Positions 1 through 7,118 of a stretch of DNA of 22,541 bases are shown piece after piece. The DNA is taken from NCBI GenBank assembly GCA_034663685.1, contig JAXDJC010000044.1, positions 1-22,541 on the forward strand. Direction: 5' to 3'. Made by a program: the position numbers and the translations under genes. Each line of letters begins with the position of its first letter. Position 1 is the first letter of the stretch. Source of the DNA: AC-37 sp034663685 (GTDB lineage Bacteria; Actinomycetota; Thermoleophilia; Solirubrobacterales; Thermoleophilaceae). Under the pieces are notes generated by a model. It was not told the DNA's origin, made no database searches, and saw only the letters and a list, made by a program, of their open reading frames with translations.

Positions 1-126
1 CGCCGCGTCGTGCGGCTCGGTCTCTCATTCCCCCTGCCTGGGGTCCGAGAAACCATTAAATCAGAGGGCGGCTATACGCAAGCCGGGTGGCACATTAGCC
101 AGGAACCCGGCGGTTGTGCGCCGGTT
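1..126. other. Non-coding left edge with inverted repeats
   Basis: This is the only sizeable gap between genes. It holds an imperfect hairpin (CTCGG at 16-20 with CCGAG at 45-49, enclosing CCCC at 31-34 with GGGG at 40-43), a 5-bp stem with a 7-nt loop (69-73 with 81-85), a 7-bp inverted repeat (82-88 with 105-111), and the hairpin that follows the GT2 gene, listed separately. It is locally much richer in A and T around 50-62 than the neighbouring genes. A minus-strand ATG at 28-26 could open a gene running off the left edge, but only nine codons are visible, so I do not call it. Confidence 0.5.
55..81 (-). promoter_or_regulatory. Possible leftward promoter
   Basis: On the minus strand a TTGCGT (81-76) is followed after 15 bases by TTTAAT (60-55), which is one mismatch from the consensus -10. 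The spacer is shorter than the usual 16-18. It would transcribe leftwards out of the window, after the hairpin that closes the 127-2823 operon. This rests on hexamer resemblance only. Confidence 0.25.
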
Positions 127-127
127 C
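103..127 (-). terminator. Hairpin after the GT2 gene
   Basis: Positions 103-112 and 119-127 form a 9-bp G/C-rich stem with one bulged base and a six-base loop (113-118). The hairpin begins at the last base of the GT2 stop codon, read on the minus strand. No run of T follows, so it is not a canonical intrinsic terminator; hairpins lacking a U-tract are proposed terminators in actinomycetes. Its position at the end of a four-gene operon supports a role in termination or 3' end protection. The left arm can also pair with 82-88. Confidence 0.45.
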
Positions 128-1050
128 TAGCCGTCGTCGGCCGACGCCTCCCACGCGCGCAGGAACGGCCCGGCCAGGGTCTGGCGGAAGACGGTGTCGG
201 CGCTCCCCCACACGCGCGGGCCGAGGAAGGGGAACGAGCGCGGGACGAAGCGCGCGAGCCTGGCGCCGCGACCGCGGGCCGGGGGCTGCGCGGCGGCCTT
301 CGAGAACAGCGCGTGGAAGTACGGCTCGAAGCCCGGGTGCATCTTCGCGAACTGCCGCTCCGAGATCGCGATGCGCGACGCGCGGCGCTTCCAGAACTCG
401 ATGTCCATCGGGTGCACGTGCTCGGCCACCGCTGCCCGGTTGTAGAGGAGGCGGAATCCGTGCTCGTGCATCCGCTTGGCCACGTCGAGGTCCTCGTACC
501 CGAACGGGAGACGCTCCTCCTCGAAGCCGTCAACCCGCTCGATCAGCGACCGCTTGACCGACGCGTTGGCCGTGTAGAAGCGGCCCCAGCCGGCCTCGAT
601 GCCGTCGATGTTCGGGTAGTCGAACTGGATCCCGTACTCGAGCCAGCGCATGAACGGGGTGACCTTGAGCTCGTCGGCCCAGCGAACGTGCCCGAGCACC
701 CCCACCTCTTCCTCCGGATGGCGGTCGTGCCAGTCGAGGTGCTCGGCCACGAGCGCGGGCTCGGGCAGGATGTCGTCGTCCAGGAAGAGGACCAGGGGCG
801 TGCCGGCCCCGCGCCAGCCGGTGTTCCGCGCGGCCGACGCGCCAGGGCGCTCGGCGCGGAGCACGCGACCCGCGTAGGGCCTGCCGGCCACGGCCTCCTC
901 CAGCACGTCGGGCCGCGCCTCCTTGGCGTCGGCCACCACCAGCAACTCGAACGCGTCGGGCGGCGCCGTCTGGCGGTCGAGGCGATCGAGCACGCGGCGC
1001 AGCAACTCCGGGCGCCCGAGCGTGGGGATCACGATCGCGACCCGGCTCAC
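127..1050 (-). CDS. Family 2 glycosyltransferase (GT-A fold)
   Basis: A 307-residue inverting-type sugar transferase, presumably cytoplasmic or membrane-peripheral. It opens with the nucleotide-sugar-binding strand VAIVIPTLGRPELL (residues 4-17), has an acceptor-side ASAARNTG (71-78), the metal-binding DDD in FLDDDI (89-94), and the later GYEDLD (184-189), whose ED pair is typical of the catalytic region of GT2 enzymes. I use the GTG at 1050-1048 because it overlaps the stop of the upstream B2-like gene as GTGA and gives the canonical GT2 N-terminus. It is the last gene of the PqqD/kinase/B2 operon. The donor sugar cannot be told from sequence. It could act on the polysaccharide, or on whatever the upstream cassette modifies. 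Confidence 0.9.
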   Translation of the reverse strand: MSRVAIVIPTLGRPELLRRVLDRLDRQTAPPDAFELLVVADAKEARPDVLEEAVAGRPYAGRVLRAERPGASAARNTGWRGAGTPLVLFLDDDILPEPALVAEHLDWHDRHPEEEVGVLGHVRWADELKVTPFMRWLEYGIQFDYPNIDGIEAGWGRFYTANASVKRSLIERVDGFEEERLPFGYEDLDVAKRMHEHGFRLLYNRAAVAEHVHPMDIEFWKRRASRIAISERQFAKMHPGFEPYFHALFSKAAAQPPARGRGARLARFVPRSFPFLGPRVWGSADTVFRQTLAGPFLRAWEASADDG

Positions 1051-1496
1051 AGCTCCACCAGCCGCTCGAACTCCGCCTCGGACGACGGCAGCAGCGGGCG
1101 CCCGTCCAGCTCGACCCAGGCGTGGGCCCCGAAGTCGTCGCCCGGTCGCACCCCGATCACGATCGACGATTGCACGCCGCGGCGCGCCAGCAGCGAGCAC
1201 AGGACCAGCGACAGCTGGAGGCAGCCGGACTCCACGGGCAGCGGGCCCAGCACGCTCGCGGCCGCCTTGCCGAGCCGCACGCCGGAGGCGTACCCGAGGG
1301 CGCCGGACGCGGCGCTCGGCGGGCGAGCGAGGGCGGGAGCGCGCAGCCGGGCAATGGCCGCGCGGATGTCGGTGCGGCGCAGCTCGCGGCGCACCCGCGC
1401 GTACACGCCGAGGATCTCCGCGCTCAGCGCCAGCCGGCTGAGCGGCCCGAGCCGGCCGGGTGCAGCCAGCGGCTCGAGCCCCGCCGGGCCGCTCAC
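1047..1496 (-). CDS. Lasso peptide B2-like transglutaminase-fold protease
   Basis: A 149-residue protein of the family containing lasso peptide B2 leader proteases (Transglut_core3 type). The catalytic triad is visible: Cys92 in ESGCLQLSLVLCSLLARRG, His125 in FGAHAWVELDG, and Asp131 in the same segment. The VIGVRPGD stretch between Cys and His is also characteristic. Length matches stand-alone B2 proteins, so it looks intact. The GTG start at 1496-1494 overlaps the upstream kinase stop as GTGA. In known lasso systems B2 removes the leader peptide from a precursor delivered by B1 (the PqqD-like protein). Here B1 lies two genes upstream, but no precursor or B3/C-type cyclase is visible. The substrate is unknown and could be a peptide or protein tied to the polysaccharide machinery. 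Confidence 0.85.
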   Translation of the reverse strand: MSGPAGLEPLAAPGRLGPLSRLALSAEILGVYARVRRELRRTDIRAAIARLRAPALARPPSAASGALGYASGVRLGKAAASVLGPLPVESGCLQLSLVLCSLLARRGVQSSIVIGVRPGDDFGAHAWVELDGRPLLPSSEAEFERLVEL

Positions 1497-2530
1497 GGAC
1501 TCGCCGCCTCGGGGGTGGCGGGGCTCGCCGCCTCGCGAGCCGAGGCGGCATCGAGGATCTCCCCCGCGAGCGCGGGCGCCTCCACCTCGGGCGGGCAGCC
1601 GACCCTGAACACCGCCACCGTCTCCGCAATCTGCGCGCACACGTCGAGCTGGCGGGTGAGCCGGTCCGGCGAACGCAGGGCGAGGTTGAAGGTCGCCGCG
1701 AGCAGCACGCGGGGCTCGACGGGCGCGAGGCGCTCGATCTCGAGCGTGCCGCCGGCCCCGGTTCGATCCAGCAGGAAGAGCGCCCCGAGCGGCACCGCGC
1801 ACGGGTGCCGGCGGACGGCCACGCGCGTTTCGCCGTCCGCCGTGCCCAGCGGGCGACCGAGGCCGGCGGACACGAGCCGCTCGGCCAGCCAGCGGCCGTC
1901 CTCGCGCACGTTGGCCAGCGCGCTGCCCGGGTGGGCGATCAGGCCTCCCCCGGCCGACGACTCCACCACGAGCACGTCGTCGTCGAGGAAGGGCCGTTCC
2001 CGCAACAGGAGCTCGAGGGCCAGGGTCGTCTTGCCGTGGCCGCTGCGCGCCACGATCCCGATCGCCCGGCCATCGGCCACCACCGCGCTCGCGTGGAACG
2101 CCTCGAGCCCGCGCAGGACCGCCACGAATGGGATCACCTGCCCGGTCAGGAAGCGCTGCCAGCGCCAGCTCGGCAGGTCCGCCGGCGCGCACAGCACCTC
2201 GGTGCCGGCGGCGTCGACCCAGGCGCTGCCGAAGCCCTCAGCCCACAGTGCGAATCCCGCTTTGCCGAAAGAGTCGATCGTGGCCGCGGCCCGGCCATCC
2301 GGCCCCGCCACCTCCGCGATCCGCTCGCCCGCCGCCCCGGCGCTCAGCGCCCGCAGCCGCTCGTGGCTCGCCAGCTCGAGCAGCACGCGGGGGGCGGGAT
2401 TCGCGGCCGCCCGGTCGCCCACGCCTGGGGCCGCGCGGCCCTCGCCGGGGTCGACCGCCTCCTCCACGCCGGGGATTTCGAAGCGCGCGTCGAGCTCGAG
2501 CCCGAACGCGCGCGCCCCGCCGGGGGTCAC
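1493..2530 (-). CDS. HPr kinase-like serine kinase
   Basis: A 345-residue protein with a C-terminal HprK/PEPCK-like P-loop domain: GLEAFHASAVV (141-151, the His before the P-loop strand is typical), Walker A ARSGHGKTTLA (161-171), and an acidic FLDDDVLVV (181-189) in the Walker B position. The N-terminal 120 residues are unlike classic HprK and resemble the HprK-related kinases found beside PqqD and B2 proteins. Kinases of this type (for example PadeK of the paeninodin cluster) phosphorylate lasso precursor peptides. The GTG start at 2530-2528 overlaps the PqqD stop. The last 15 or so residues are a low-complexity Ala/Ser/Pro tail. Activity is inferred from motifs, and phosphorylation of a peptide is only one possibility. 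Confidence 0.8.
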   Translation of the reverse strand: MTPGGARAFGLELDARFEIPGVEEAVDPGEGRAAPGVGDRAAANPAPRVLLELASHERLRALSAGAAGERIAEVAGPDGRAAATIDSFGKAGFALWAEGFGSAWVDAAGTEVLCAPADLPSWRWQRFLTGQVIPFVAVLRGLEAFHASAVVADGRAIGIVARSGHGKTTLALELLLRERPFLDDDVLVVESSAGGGLIAHPGSALANVREDGRWLAERLVSAGLGRPLGTADGETRVAVRRHPCAVPLGALFLLDRTGAGGTLEIERLAPVEPRVLLAATFNLALRSPDRLTRQLDVCAQIAETVAVFRVGCPPEVEAPALAGEILDAASAREAASPATPEAASP

Positions 2531-2823
2531 TTCGGCGACACCTCAAGCAGGCCGCGCTCGGCCAGCTCGGCGCAGAACTCGGCCAGCTCGGGCGCCACCT
2601 CGGCTGCGGCCACGCCGCACTCCGCGGCCAGGCGCTCCACGGCCGCGCGCACGTCGCCGTCGCCCTCGCCCAGCAACTCGAGCAGCCGTCCGCCGGTGGG
2701 GTTCAGGCCGTGGTAGCTGCCGGTGCCGAGGTTGAGGAGCAGCGTCTCGGCCTCGAACGCGCGGTAGACGACCCCGTCGGGCACCACCGCGCGCGAGTCG
2801 AGGATCTGCTCGGGTGTGGTCAT
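2527..2823 (-). CDS. PqqD-like peptide-recognition protein (RRE, B1-like)
   Basis: A 98-residue winged-helix protein of the PqqD family, the fold used as a RiPP recognition element that binds leader peptides. Family hallmarks are the beta hairpin VVYRAFEAETLLLNLGTGSY (18-37), then HGLNPTGGRLLELL (38-51), and the C-terminal helix ending AELAERGLLEV (85-95). I chose the ATG at 2823-2821 because translation from it gives the usual PqqD length and a promoter-like sequence stops seven bases before it; an upstream in-frame ATG at 2877 would put 18 residues of unrelated sequence in front. It is the first gene of a tightly coupled operon with the kinase, B2-like protease and GT2, as lasso B1 is with its partners, but the cyclase is absent. 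Confidence 0.88.
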   Translation of the reverse strand: MTTPEQILDSRAVVPDGVVYRAFEAETLLLNLGTGSYHGLNPTGGRLLELLGEGDGDVRAAVERLAAECGVAAAEVAPELAEFCAELAERGLLEVSPK

Positions 2824-2830
2824 CTGCTGG

Positions 2831-2859
2831 AGTGAACCCGGCGCTCGCCGCGCGGTCAA
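2831..2859 (-). promoter_or_regulatory. Promoter of the PqqD/kinase/B2/GT2 operon
   Basis: Reading the minus strand, TTGACC (2859-2854) is followed by a 17-base spacer and TTCACT (2836-2831), then seven bases and the ATG. The -35 is five of six to consensus and the spacing is ideal. With so short a distance to the ATG and no Shine-Dalgarno sequence, the transcript may be leaderless. Confidence 0.55.
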
Positions 2860-2890
2860 GTCCCACCCGCCGTGCAATGCGGGGCGGGGA

Positions 2891-2896
2891 TAGTGT
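2891..2896 (+). promoter_or_regulatory. -10 element before the FkbM-like gene
   Basis: TAGTGT matches the TAnnnT core of actinobacterial -10 boxes and ends eight bases before the ATG at 2905. No purine-rich ribosome binding site lies between them. I see no convincing -35. Confidence 0.45.
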
Positions 2897-2904
2897 TCGC
2901 CGCG

Positions 2905-3747
2905 ATGCGGACGCCCGCCGCCGCGCGCAGCTTCTTGAGGCGCATCCGACTGTCACTCCAGCGCACCGAGACGACTCCGCGCGACGTGTACCTGGCGCTG
3001 ACCGAGCTCGTGCGGCGCCATGCCGGCGGCGAGGTTCCCGCCACCCCGGAGGCCTCCCTCACCGCCCACGAGCTGCGGGTGTTCTCGCAAAACGGCGAGG
3101 ACGGCGTGATCGCCGAGCTGATCGCGCGCTGCGGCGCGCCCGGCCGCTACTTCGTGGAGTTCGGCGCCGGCGACGGCCACGAGAACAACTGCGCCGCGCT
3201 GGCCGACCTGCTCGGGTGGAGCGGCGCCTTCCTGGAGGCGGACGAAGCCCTGTTCGCCGCGCTCGAGGCGAAGTACGCCGCCAACGACTCCGTGCGCACG
3301 GTGATGGCTGCCGTCACGCCGCAGAACGTGGAGGGGCTGCTCGCGGCGGCCGGCGTGCCGGCGGAGCCAGATGTGCTCTCCGTGGACGTGGACGGAGCCG
3401 ACCTTTGGATCTGGCGCGCGCTCGAGCGCCACCGGCCGCGCATAGTGGTCATCGAGTACAACAGCGCCCTGGGCGGCGGCGACTCGCTCGTGCAGCCGGC
3501 CGGGCAGGCCGGCCAGTGGGACAACACCGCCTACTACGGCGCTTCGATCGCAGCGCTCACCAGCCTCGCCGGGGAGAAGGGCTACCGGCTGGCGCACACG
3601 GAGCTGACCGGCACCAACGCGTTCTTCGTGCGCGAGGACCTGGCCGGGGAGCTTGCGCCGCCGGTCCTCCGGGGGCCGAATCACTTCCTCGCCGGCGGCG
3701 GGCACCGGCCGGACCCGCTCGGGCGCGCCTACGAGCAATATCCGTGA
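2905..3747 (+). CDS. FkbM-like SAM-dependent methyltransferase
   Basis: A 280-residue protein with a class I methyltransferase core: motif I FVEFGAGDGHENN (83-95), followed by GWSGAFLEADEALF (104-117), whose acidic residues would hold the SAM ribose, and a later SVDVDGADLWIWRAL (159-173). The SQNGEDGVI segment (61-69) just before the core is shared with FkbM-type O-methyltransferases, which often methylate sugars. I use the ATG at 2905 because it lies just after a -10-like TAGTGT and the earlier in-frame ATG only adds low-complexity residues. Its stop overlaps the start of the exostosin-like gene (GTGA), so the two are coupled and may act on the same sugar chain. Fold assignment is fairly sure, substrate is not. 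Confidence 0.72.
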   Translation: MRTPAAARSFLRRIRLSLQRTETTPRDVYLALTELVRRHAGGEVPATPEASLTAHELRVFSQNGEDGVIAELIARCGAPGRYFVEFGAGDGHENNCAALADLLGWSGAFLEADEALFAALEAKYAANDSVRTVMAAVTPQNVEGLLAAAGVPAEPDVLSVDVDGADLWIWRALERHRPRIVVIEYNSALGGGDSLVQPAGQAGQWDNTAYYGASIAALTSLAGEKGYRLAHTELTGTNAFFVREDLAGELAPPVLRGPNHFLAGGGHRPDPLGRAYEQYP

Positions 3748-4787
3748 CGGCCGAGCTGCGCAACACGTACTTCACCTCGATGACGGTGGACAAGGAGTTC
3801 GTGCCGTGGCACCCGCCGGCCGTCCCGGACGAGGTGGACCTGCCCGATCCCGTCTACTTCGGCGAGGTGCTGGCCGCGATGGACGGGAGCATGGACACGG
3901 CCGGGCTCACCTTCTACATGACGCAGGACCTCGAGCGGCTGCCGAGCTACGGCAGCGACGTGGTGGTGCTGCTGATGGGCGACGAGTTCACCCGCGTGCC
4001 GAGCTACTTCGGCGACGTGCTCGCCATCTTCAAGAACTATCCCGTTCGCCCCGCACTGACCACCAGCGTGCTGCGCGAGCCGTCGTGGATGAACTTCTGG
4101 TGGCTCGTGGCGTACGGGCGCACGTGGGCGCACCACCTCCCTGGAGCCAGGCGCTACCGCCGCCACCGCCGCGATGGCGGGCGCGCGGCGCCGATCTGGC
4201 GTCTGCCGGTCGGCGCCGCCAACCAGGTGGAGCTGCCGGTCAAGCCGCTCGAGGAGCGCGGCACCGACCTGTTCTTTGCGGGCAGCATCCTCCACCGCCC
4301 CGGCGCGGTATCCAAGGCGCGCGAGCGCCTCGGCCCCAAGACGATCGCGCGCGAGGCGATGCTGGCGCAGGCGGAGACACTGGCGGCCAAGCACCGGGAG
4401 CTGTCGGTCGAGATGGTGATCACGCGGGAGTTCGTGGATTCGATCGTGGCCGACCGCCACAGCTACTCGGAGAAGCTCATGGACTCGCGGATCGCGCTCG
4501 TGCCGCGCGGCACCGCGCCCGACACCTACCGCTTCTGGCAGGCGCTGCGCTGCGGCTGCATCACGGTGGTGGACACGGTCCCGCGCGACCGCAACTTCTA
4601 CGACGGCGCGCCCGTGGTCCGGCTGAGCCGCTGGGAGCAGCTCGAGGAGACCGTGATGCCGCTGCTCTCCGACCCGGCGCGGATGCGCGAGCTGCACGAG
4701 CGCTCGCTCGACTGGTGGCGCACCAGGGGCTCGCCGCAGGCGGTCGGCTCGTTCATGGCCGAACGGCTCGACGGACTGCGCGTGTAG
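3744..4787 (+). CDS. Exostosin-like (GT47-like) glycosyltransferase, copy 1
   Basis: A 347-residue protein. The C-terminal part carries MDSRIALVPRGTAPDTYRF (246-264) followed by WQALRCGCITVV (265-276), which closely resembles the donor-binding signature of exostosin/GT47 enzymes (small residues, PRG, then an aromatic residue and a Gly-Cys). An earlier TDLFFAGSILH (174-184) fits the strand that starts the second Rossmann-like half. No signal peptide or membrane segment is seen, so it should act in the cytoplasm, unlike the Golgi-anchored eukaryotic members. The GTG start overlaps the upstream stop. The next gene is a clear paralogue. I infer glycosyl transfer from the signature. The acceptor and donor are unknown and the family call is moderate. 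Confidence 0.62.
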   Translation: MTAELRNTYFTSMTVDKEFVPWHPPAVPDEVDLPDPVYFGEVLAAMDGSMDTAGLTFYMTQDLERLPSYGSDVVVLLMGDEFTRVPSYFGDVLAIFKNYPVRPALTTSVLREPSWMNFWWLVAYGRTWAHHLPGARRYRRHRRDGGRAAPIWRLPVGAANQVELPVKPLEERGTDLFFAGSILHRPGAVSKARERLGPKTIAREAMLAQAETLAAKHRELSVEMVITREFVDSIVADRHSYSEKLMDSRIALVPRGTAPDTYRFWQALRCGCITVVDTVPRDRNFYDGAPVVRLSRWEQLEETVMPLLSDPARMRELHERSLDWWRTRGSPQAVGSFMAERLDGLRV

Positions 4788-4802
4788 GCCGGGCCGAGCC
4801 GC

Positions 4803-4808
4803 TACGTT
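4803..4808 (+). promoter_or_regulatory. Possible -10 between exostosin-like paralogues
   Basis: TACGTT (TAnnnT) ends eight bases before the TTG start at 4817. It sits in the loop of a small inverted repeat, GCCGC (4798-4802) and GCGGC (4809-4813), so it may instead be an intercistronic hairpin. The 29-bp gap makes an internal promoter or simple read-through both plausible. Confidence 0.3.
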
Positions 4809-4816
4809 GCGGCGCA

Positions 4817-5848
4817 TTGGCGGCACTGCGCAACACCTACGTGAACTGCCAGACCGACGATGGCCGCCCGCTTCCGTGGCAGCCGCCGGACCTTCCCGAC
4901 GGCGCCCGGCCCGACAGCATCTTCTTCGGGGCCGCCCTCGCGGAGATGGACGGGCGCCTCGACGAGGGCGGGCTCACCGTGTACTGCACCCAGGACCTGG
5001 ACGAGCTGCCGAGCTACGGGCGCGACGTGGTGGTGCTCCTGATCGGCGACGAGTTCACGCGCGTGCCCTCGTACTTCGGTCGCGTGCGGGCGATCTTCCG
5101 CACGCTCGCGCCGCGCCCGGCCCTCGCGTCGAGCCTTCTGCGTGAGCCGTCGTGGGTCAACTTCTGGTCGTTCGCCTGGTACCTGCGCACCTGGGGCAAC
5201 CACGCGCCTGGCATGGCTCGCTACCGCGCCGCCCGGCGGCGGGGGTCGTGGACGGCGCCGATCTGGCAGCTGCCCGTGGGCACGGCGGACCAGCTCGAGC
5301 TGCCGGTCACGCCGATGGCCGAGCGCGCGCACGATGTCTTCTTCGGCGGCAGCGTGGGCCACCACGCGGGGGCCGGCGCGAAGGAGGCGATCAACCCCAA
5401 GGTGATGTCGCGCTCGTCGATGGTCGCGCACGCTCGCGCGCTGGCCGAGCGGCGGCCGGAGCTGTCGATCGACCTGGTCACGACCGGCGGGTTCCTCGAG
5501 TCGGTGGCCGCAGACGCGGAGAGCTACTCGCGCTCGCTGATGGACGCGCGCATCTCGCTCGTGCCGCGCGGCACGGCGATCGACACGTTCCGCCTGTCGC
5601 AGTCGTTCCGCTACGGCTGCGTGGCCGTGGCGGACGCCGTGCCGAGCCACCCGAGCTTCTACGACGGCGCGCCCGTGGTGCGGCTCCGCGGCTGGGACCG
5701 GCTCGAGGAGGTGGTGGTCCCTCTGCTGGCCGACGCCGGCCGGCTCGAGGACCTGCACCGGCGCTCGCTCGAGTGGTGGCGTACGCGCGTGTCGGACGAG
5801 GCGGTGGGCGCCTTCATGGCCGGCAGGCTGAACGAGCTGGCCGCGTAG
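4817..5848 (+). CDS. Exostosin-like (GT47-like) glycosyltransferase, copy 2
   Basis: A 343-residue paralogue of the preceding gene. The two align without large gaps, with long identical blocks such as DEFTRVPSYFG, LREPSW and FYDGAPVVRL, and well over half of residues look identical by eye. The donor-site signature is MDARISLVPRGTAIDTFRL followed by SQSFRYGCVAV near residues 242-272, so Arg-Gly and the Gly-Cys are kept while the tryptophan of copy 1 is changed. I place the start at the TTG 4817-4819: it lines up with the start of copy 1 (both then read a short lead and LRNTY) and no ATG or GTG is better placed. Divergence at the acceptor-side N-terminal half would fit two successive or alternative linkages. 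Confidence 0.62.
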   Translation: MAALRNTYVNCQTDDGRPLPWQPPDLPDGARPDSIFFGAALAEMDGRLDEGGLTVYCTQDLDELPSYGRDVVVLLIGDEFTRVPSYFGRVRAIFRTLAPRPALASSLLREPSWVNFWSFAWYLRTWGNHAPGMARYRAARRRGSWTAPIWQLPVGTADQLELPVTPMAERAHDVFFGGSVGHHAGAGAKEAINPKVMSRSSMVAHARALAERRPELSIDLVTTGGFLESVAADAESYSRSLMDARISLVPRGTAIDTFRLSQSFRYGCVAVADAVPSHPSFYDGAPVVRLRGWDRLEEVVVPLLADAGRLEDLHRRSLEWWRTRVSDEAVGAFMAGRLNELAA

Positions 5849-5855
5849 GCGGGCC

Positions 5856-7118
5856 GTGTCCTCGCGCAGGCTCGCAACGCTCGTGGGGCTGGTGGCGCTG
5901 CTGCTCGCGACGGCGGTGCTGTTCTCGAACCGTGACGAGCACCGCAACCAGGTCGAGGTGACCGTGCCGCGCCAGCCGGACTCGGCGGGCGCGTTCGTGG
6001 ACTCGATCGGCGTGGCGATGCACCTCCACTACGTGGACACCGCGTACGCGCGGCAGGCCGACGTGTTCGCGCGCCTCCGAGAGCTGGGCGTGCGCCATAT
6101 CCGCGAGGGCGCGCCGGTGCGCGCGCCGGAGCTGGCGAAGGGCCTGCGCGAGGCGGCGCGCCTGGGGATCGGCGCAACGCTCGTGACCGACATCGGGATA
6201 CAGCCGGCGGACGCCGTGGCGGCGGGATTACGCGAGATGCGCGGGCGGATCGACGGCTTCGAGGGCCCGAACGAGCTCGACCTCGGCAAGGTGCCGGACT
6301 GGCAGGCGCAGCTGAGGATCTATCAGCCCGGGCTGCGCGCGGCGGCGGCCACGCAGGCCCCCGGCGTGCCCGTGGTCGGTCCGAGCTTCCTCGACCCGGG
6401 CCACTACGACGACGTCGATGCGGCGAGCTTCGATGCGGCCAGCCTGCACCCCTACTCCGGCGCGCTCCCACCCGAGGCCACGCTCGAGGAGCAGCTCCGC
6501 CGCGCACACGAGGTGGCGCCGCAGAAACAGGTGCTCTTCACCGAGACGGGCTTTCACAACGCACTCGCCGCGACGGTGGGGCAGCCGCCCACCTCGGAGG
6601 AGGCCGCGGCCGACTACCTGCCGCGCGCGCTGCTGTGGGCGTTCGCGCACGGGGTTGAGCGCACCTTCGTGTACGAGCTGCTCGACGAGCTGCCGGAGCC
6701 GGCGCTGCGCGACCCCGAGCAGCACTTCGGCCTCCTGCGCCAGGACTTCTCGCCCAAGCCGGCCTTCCTCGCGCTCCGCAACATGATCCGGGCGGTGAGC
6801 CAGTCGCCCGGCCCCGCGGGCGTGCTCGCCCCCTTTCCGAAGGTGGAGTCGCGCGTGCACGTGGAGGTGGTGGTGTTGCGCCGGCCCGACGGCTCGCGGC
6901 TGGTGGCACTCTGGCGACCGGTTCCGGTGTGGGACCGCGACGGGCGCAGGCCGATCGAGCCGGTGCCGGCGACCGCCACGGTCACGTGGCCGCGCGCCGC
7001 GCGCGACCTGAGCGTGCTGCGGCCGTCGCTGGGCGAGCAGCCGGTCACCCGTCACGCCAGCGCCACGCGGCTCCAGCTGGCGCCGGCGGGCGACGTGGTG
7101 CTGCTCAGCTACCGGTGA
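5856..7118 (+). CDS. Membrane-anchored clan GH-A (GH39/GH5-like) glycoside hydrolase
   Basis: A 420-residue protein with one N-terminal hydrophobic segment (about 6-23) after MSSRR, which should act as a signal anchor and place the enzyme outside the membrane. The rest fits a TIM barrel of the retaining GH-A clan: FEGPNE (135-140) with Glu140 as acid/base at the end of strand 4, SLHPY (196-200) at strand 6, and LFTETG (227-232) with Glu230 as nucleophile at strand 7. A small beta domain follows from about 320. The GTG start is seven bases after the upstream stop, so it is co-transcribed with the glycosyltransferases. It may trim or remodel the exported polysaccharide. Its paralogue lies head to tail-end, 10 bp overlapping, on the other strand. 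Confidence 0.72.
   Translation: MSSRRLATLVGLVALLLATAVLFSNRDEHRNQVEVTVPRQPDSAGAFVDSIGVAMHLHYVDTAYARQADVFARLRELGVRHIREGAPVRAPELAKGLREAARLGIGATLVTDIGIQPADAVAAGLREMRGRIDGFEGPNELDLGKVPDWQAQLRIYQPGLRAAAATQAPGVPVVGPSFLDPGHYDDVDAASFDAASLHPYSGALPPEATLEEQLRRAHEVAPQKQVLFTETGFHNALAATVGQPPTSEEAAADYLPRALLWAFAHGVERTFVYELLDELPEPALRDPEQHFGLLRQDFSPKPAFLALRNMIRAVSQSPGPAGVLAPFPKVESRVHVEVVVLRRPDGSRLVALWRPVPVWDRDGRRPIEPVPATATVTWPRAARDLSVLRPSLGEQPVTRHASATRLQLAPAGDVVLLSYR

Noticed and set aside
1..28. Minus-strand gene starting at the ATG at 28 and leaving the window
   Set aside because: Only nine codons are visible, with no family signal.
69..85. tRNA anticodon-like 5-bp stem with 7-base loop
   Set aside because: No D-arm, T-arm or acceptor stem is found around it, and the base after the would-be anticodon is a pyrimidine.
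48..112. Resemblance to a c-di-GMP-I (GEMM) riboswitch, with AAACC then ACGCAA-GCC followed by a stem
   Set aside because: The hairpin between the two conserved blocks is not formed, one A of ACGCAAAGCC is missing, and on the plus strand no gene follows.
92..112. Partial match to a cobalamin riboswitch B12 box (AGCCAGGA then ACC)
   Set aside because: The box has a missing base and the rest of the conserved riboswitch core is absent.
127..2823. A complete lasso peptide biosynthetic cluster
   Set aside because: PqqD-like, kinase and B2-like genes are present, but no asparagine-synthetase-like cyclase and no precursor peptide gene can be found nearby, so the usual product cannot be claimed.
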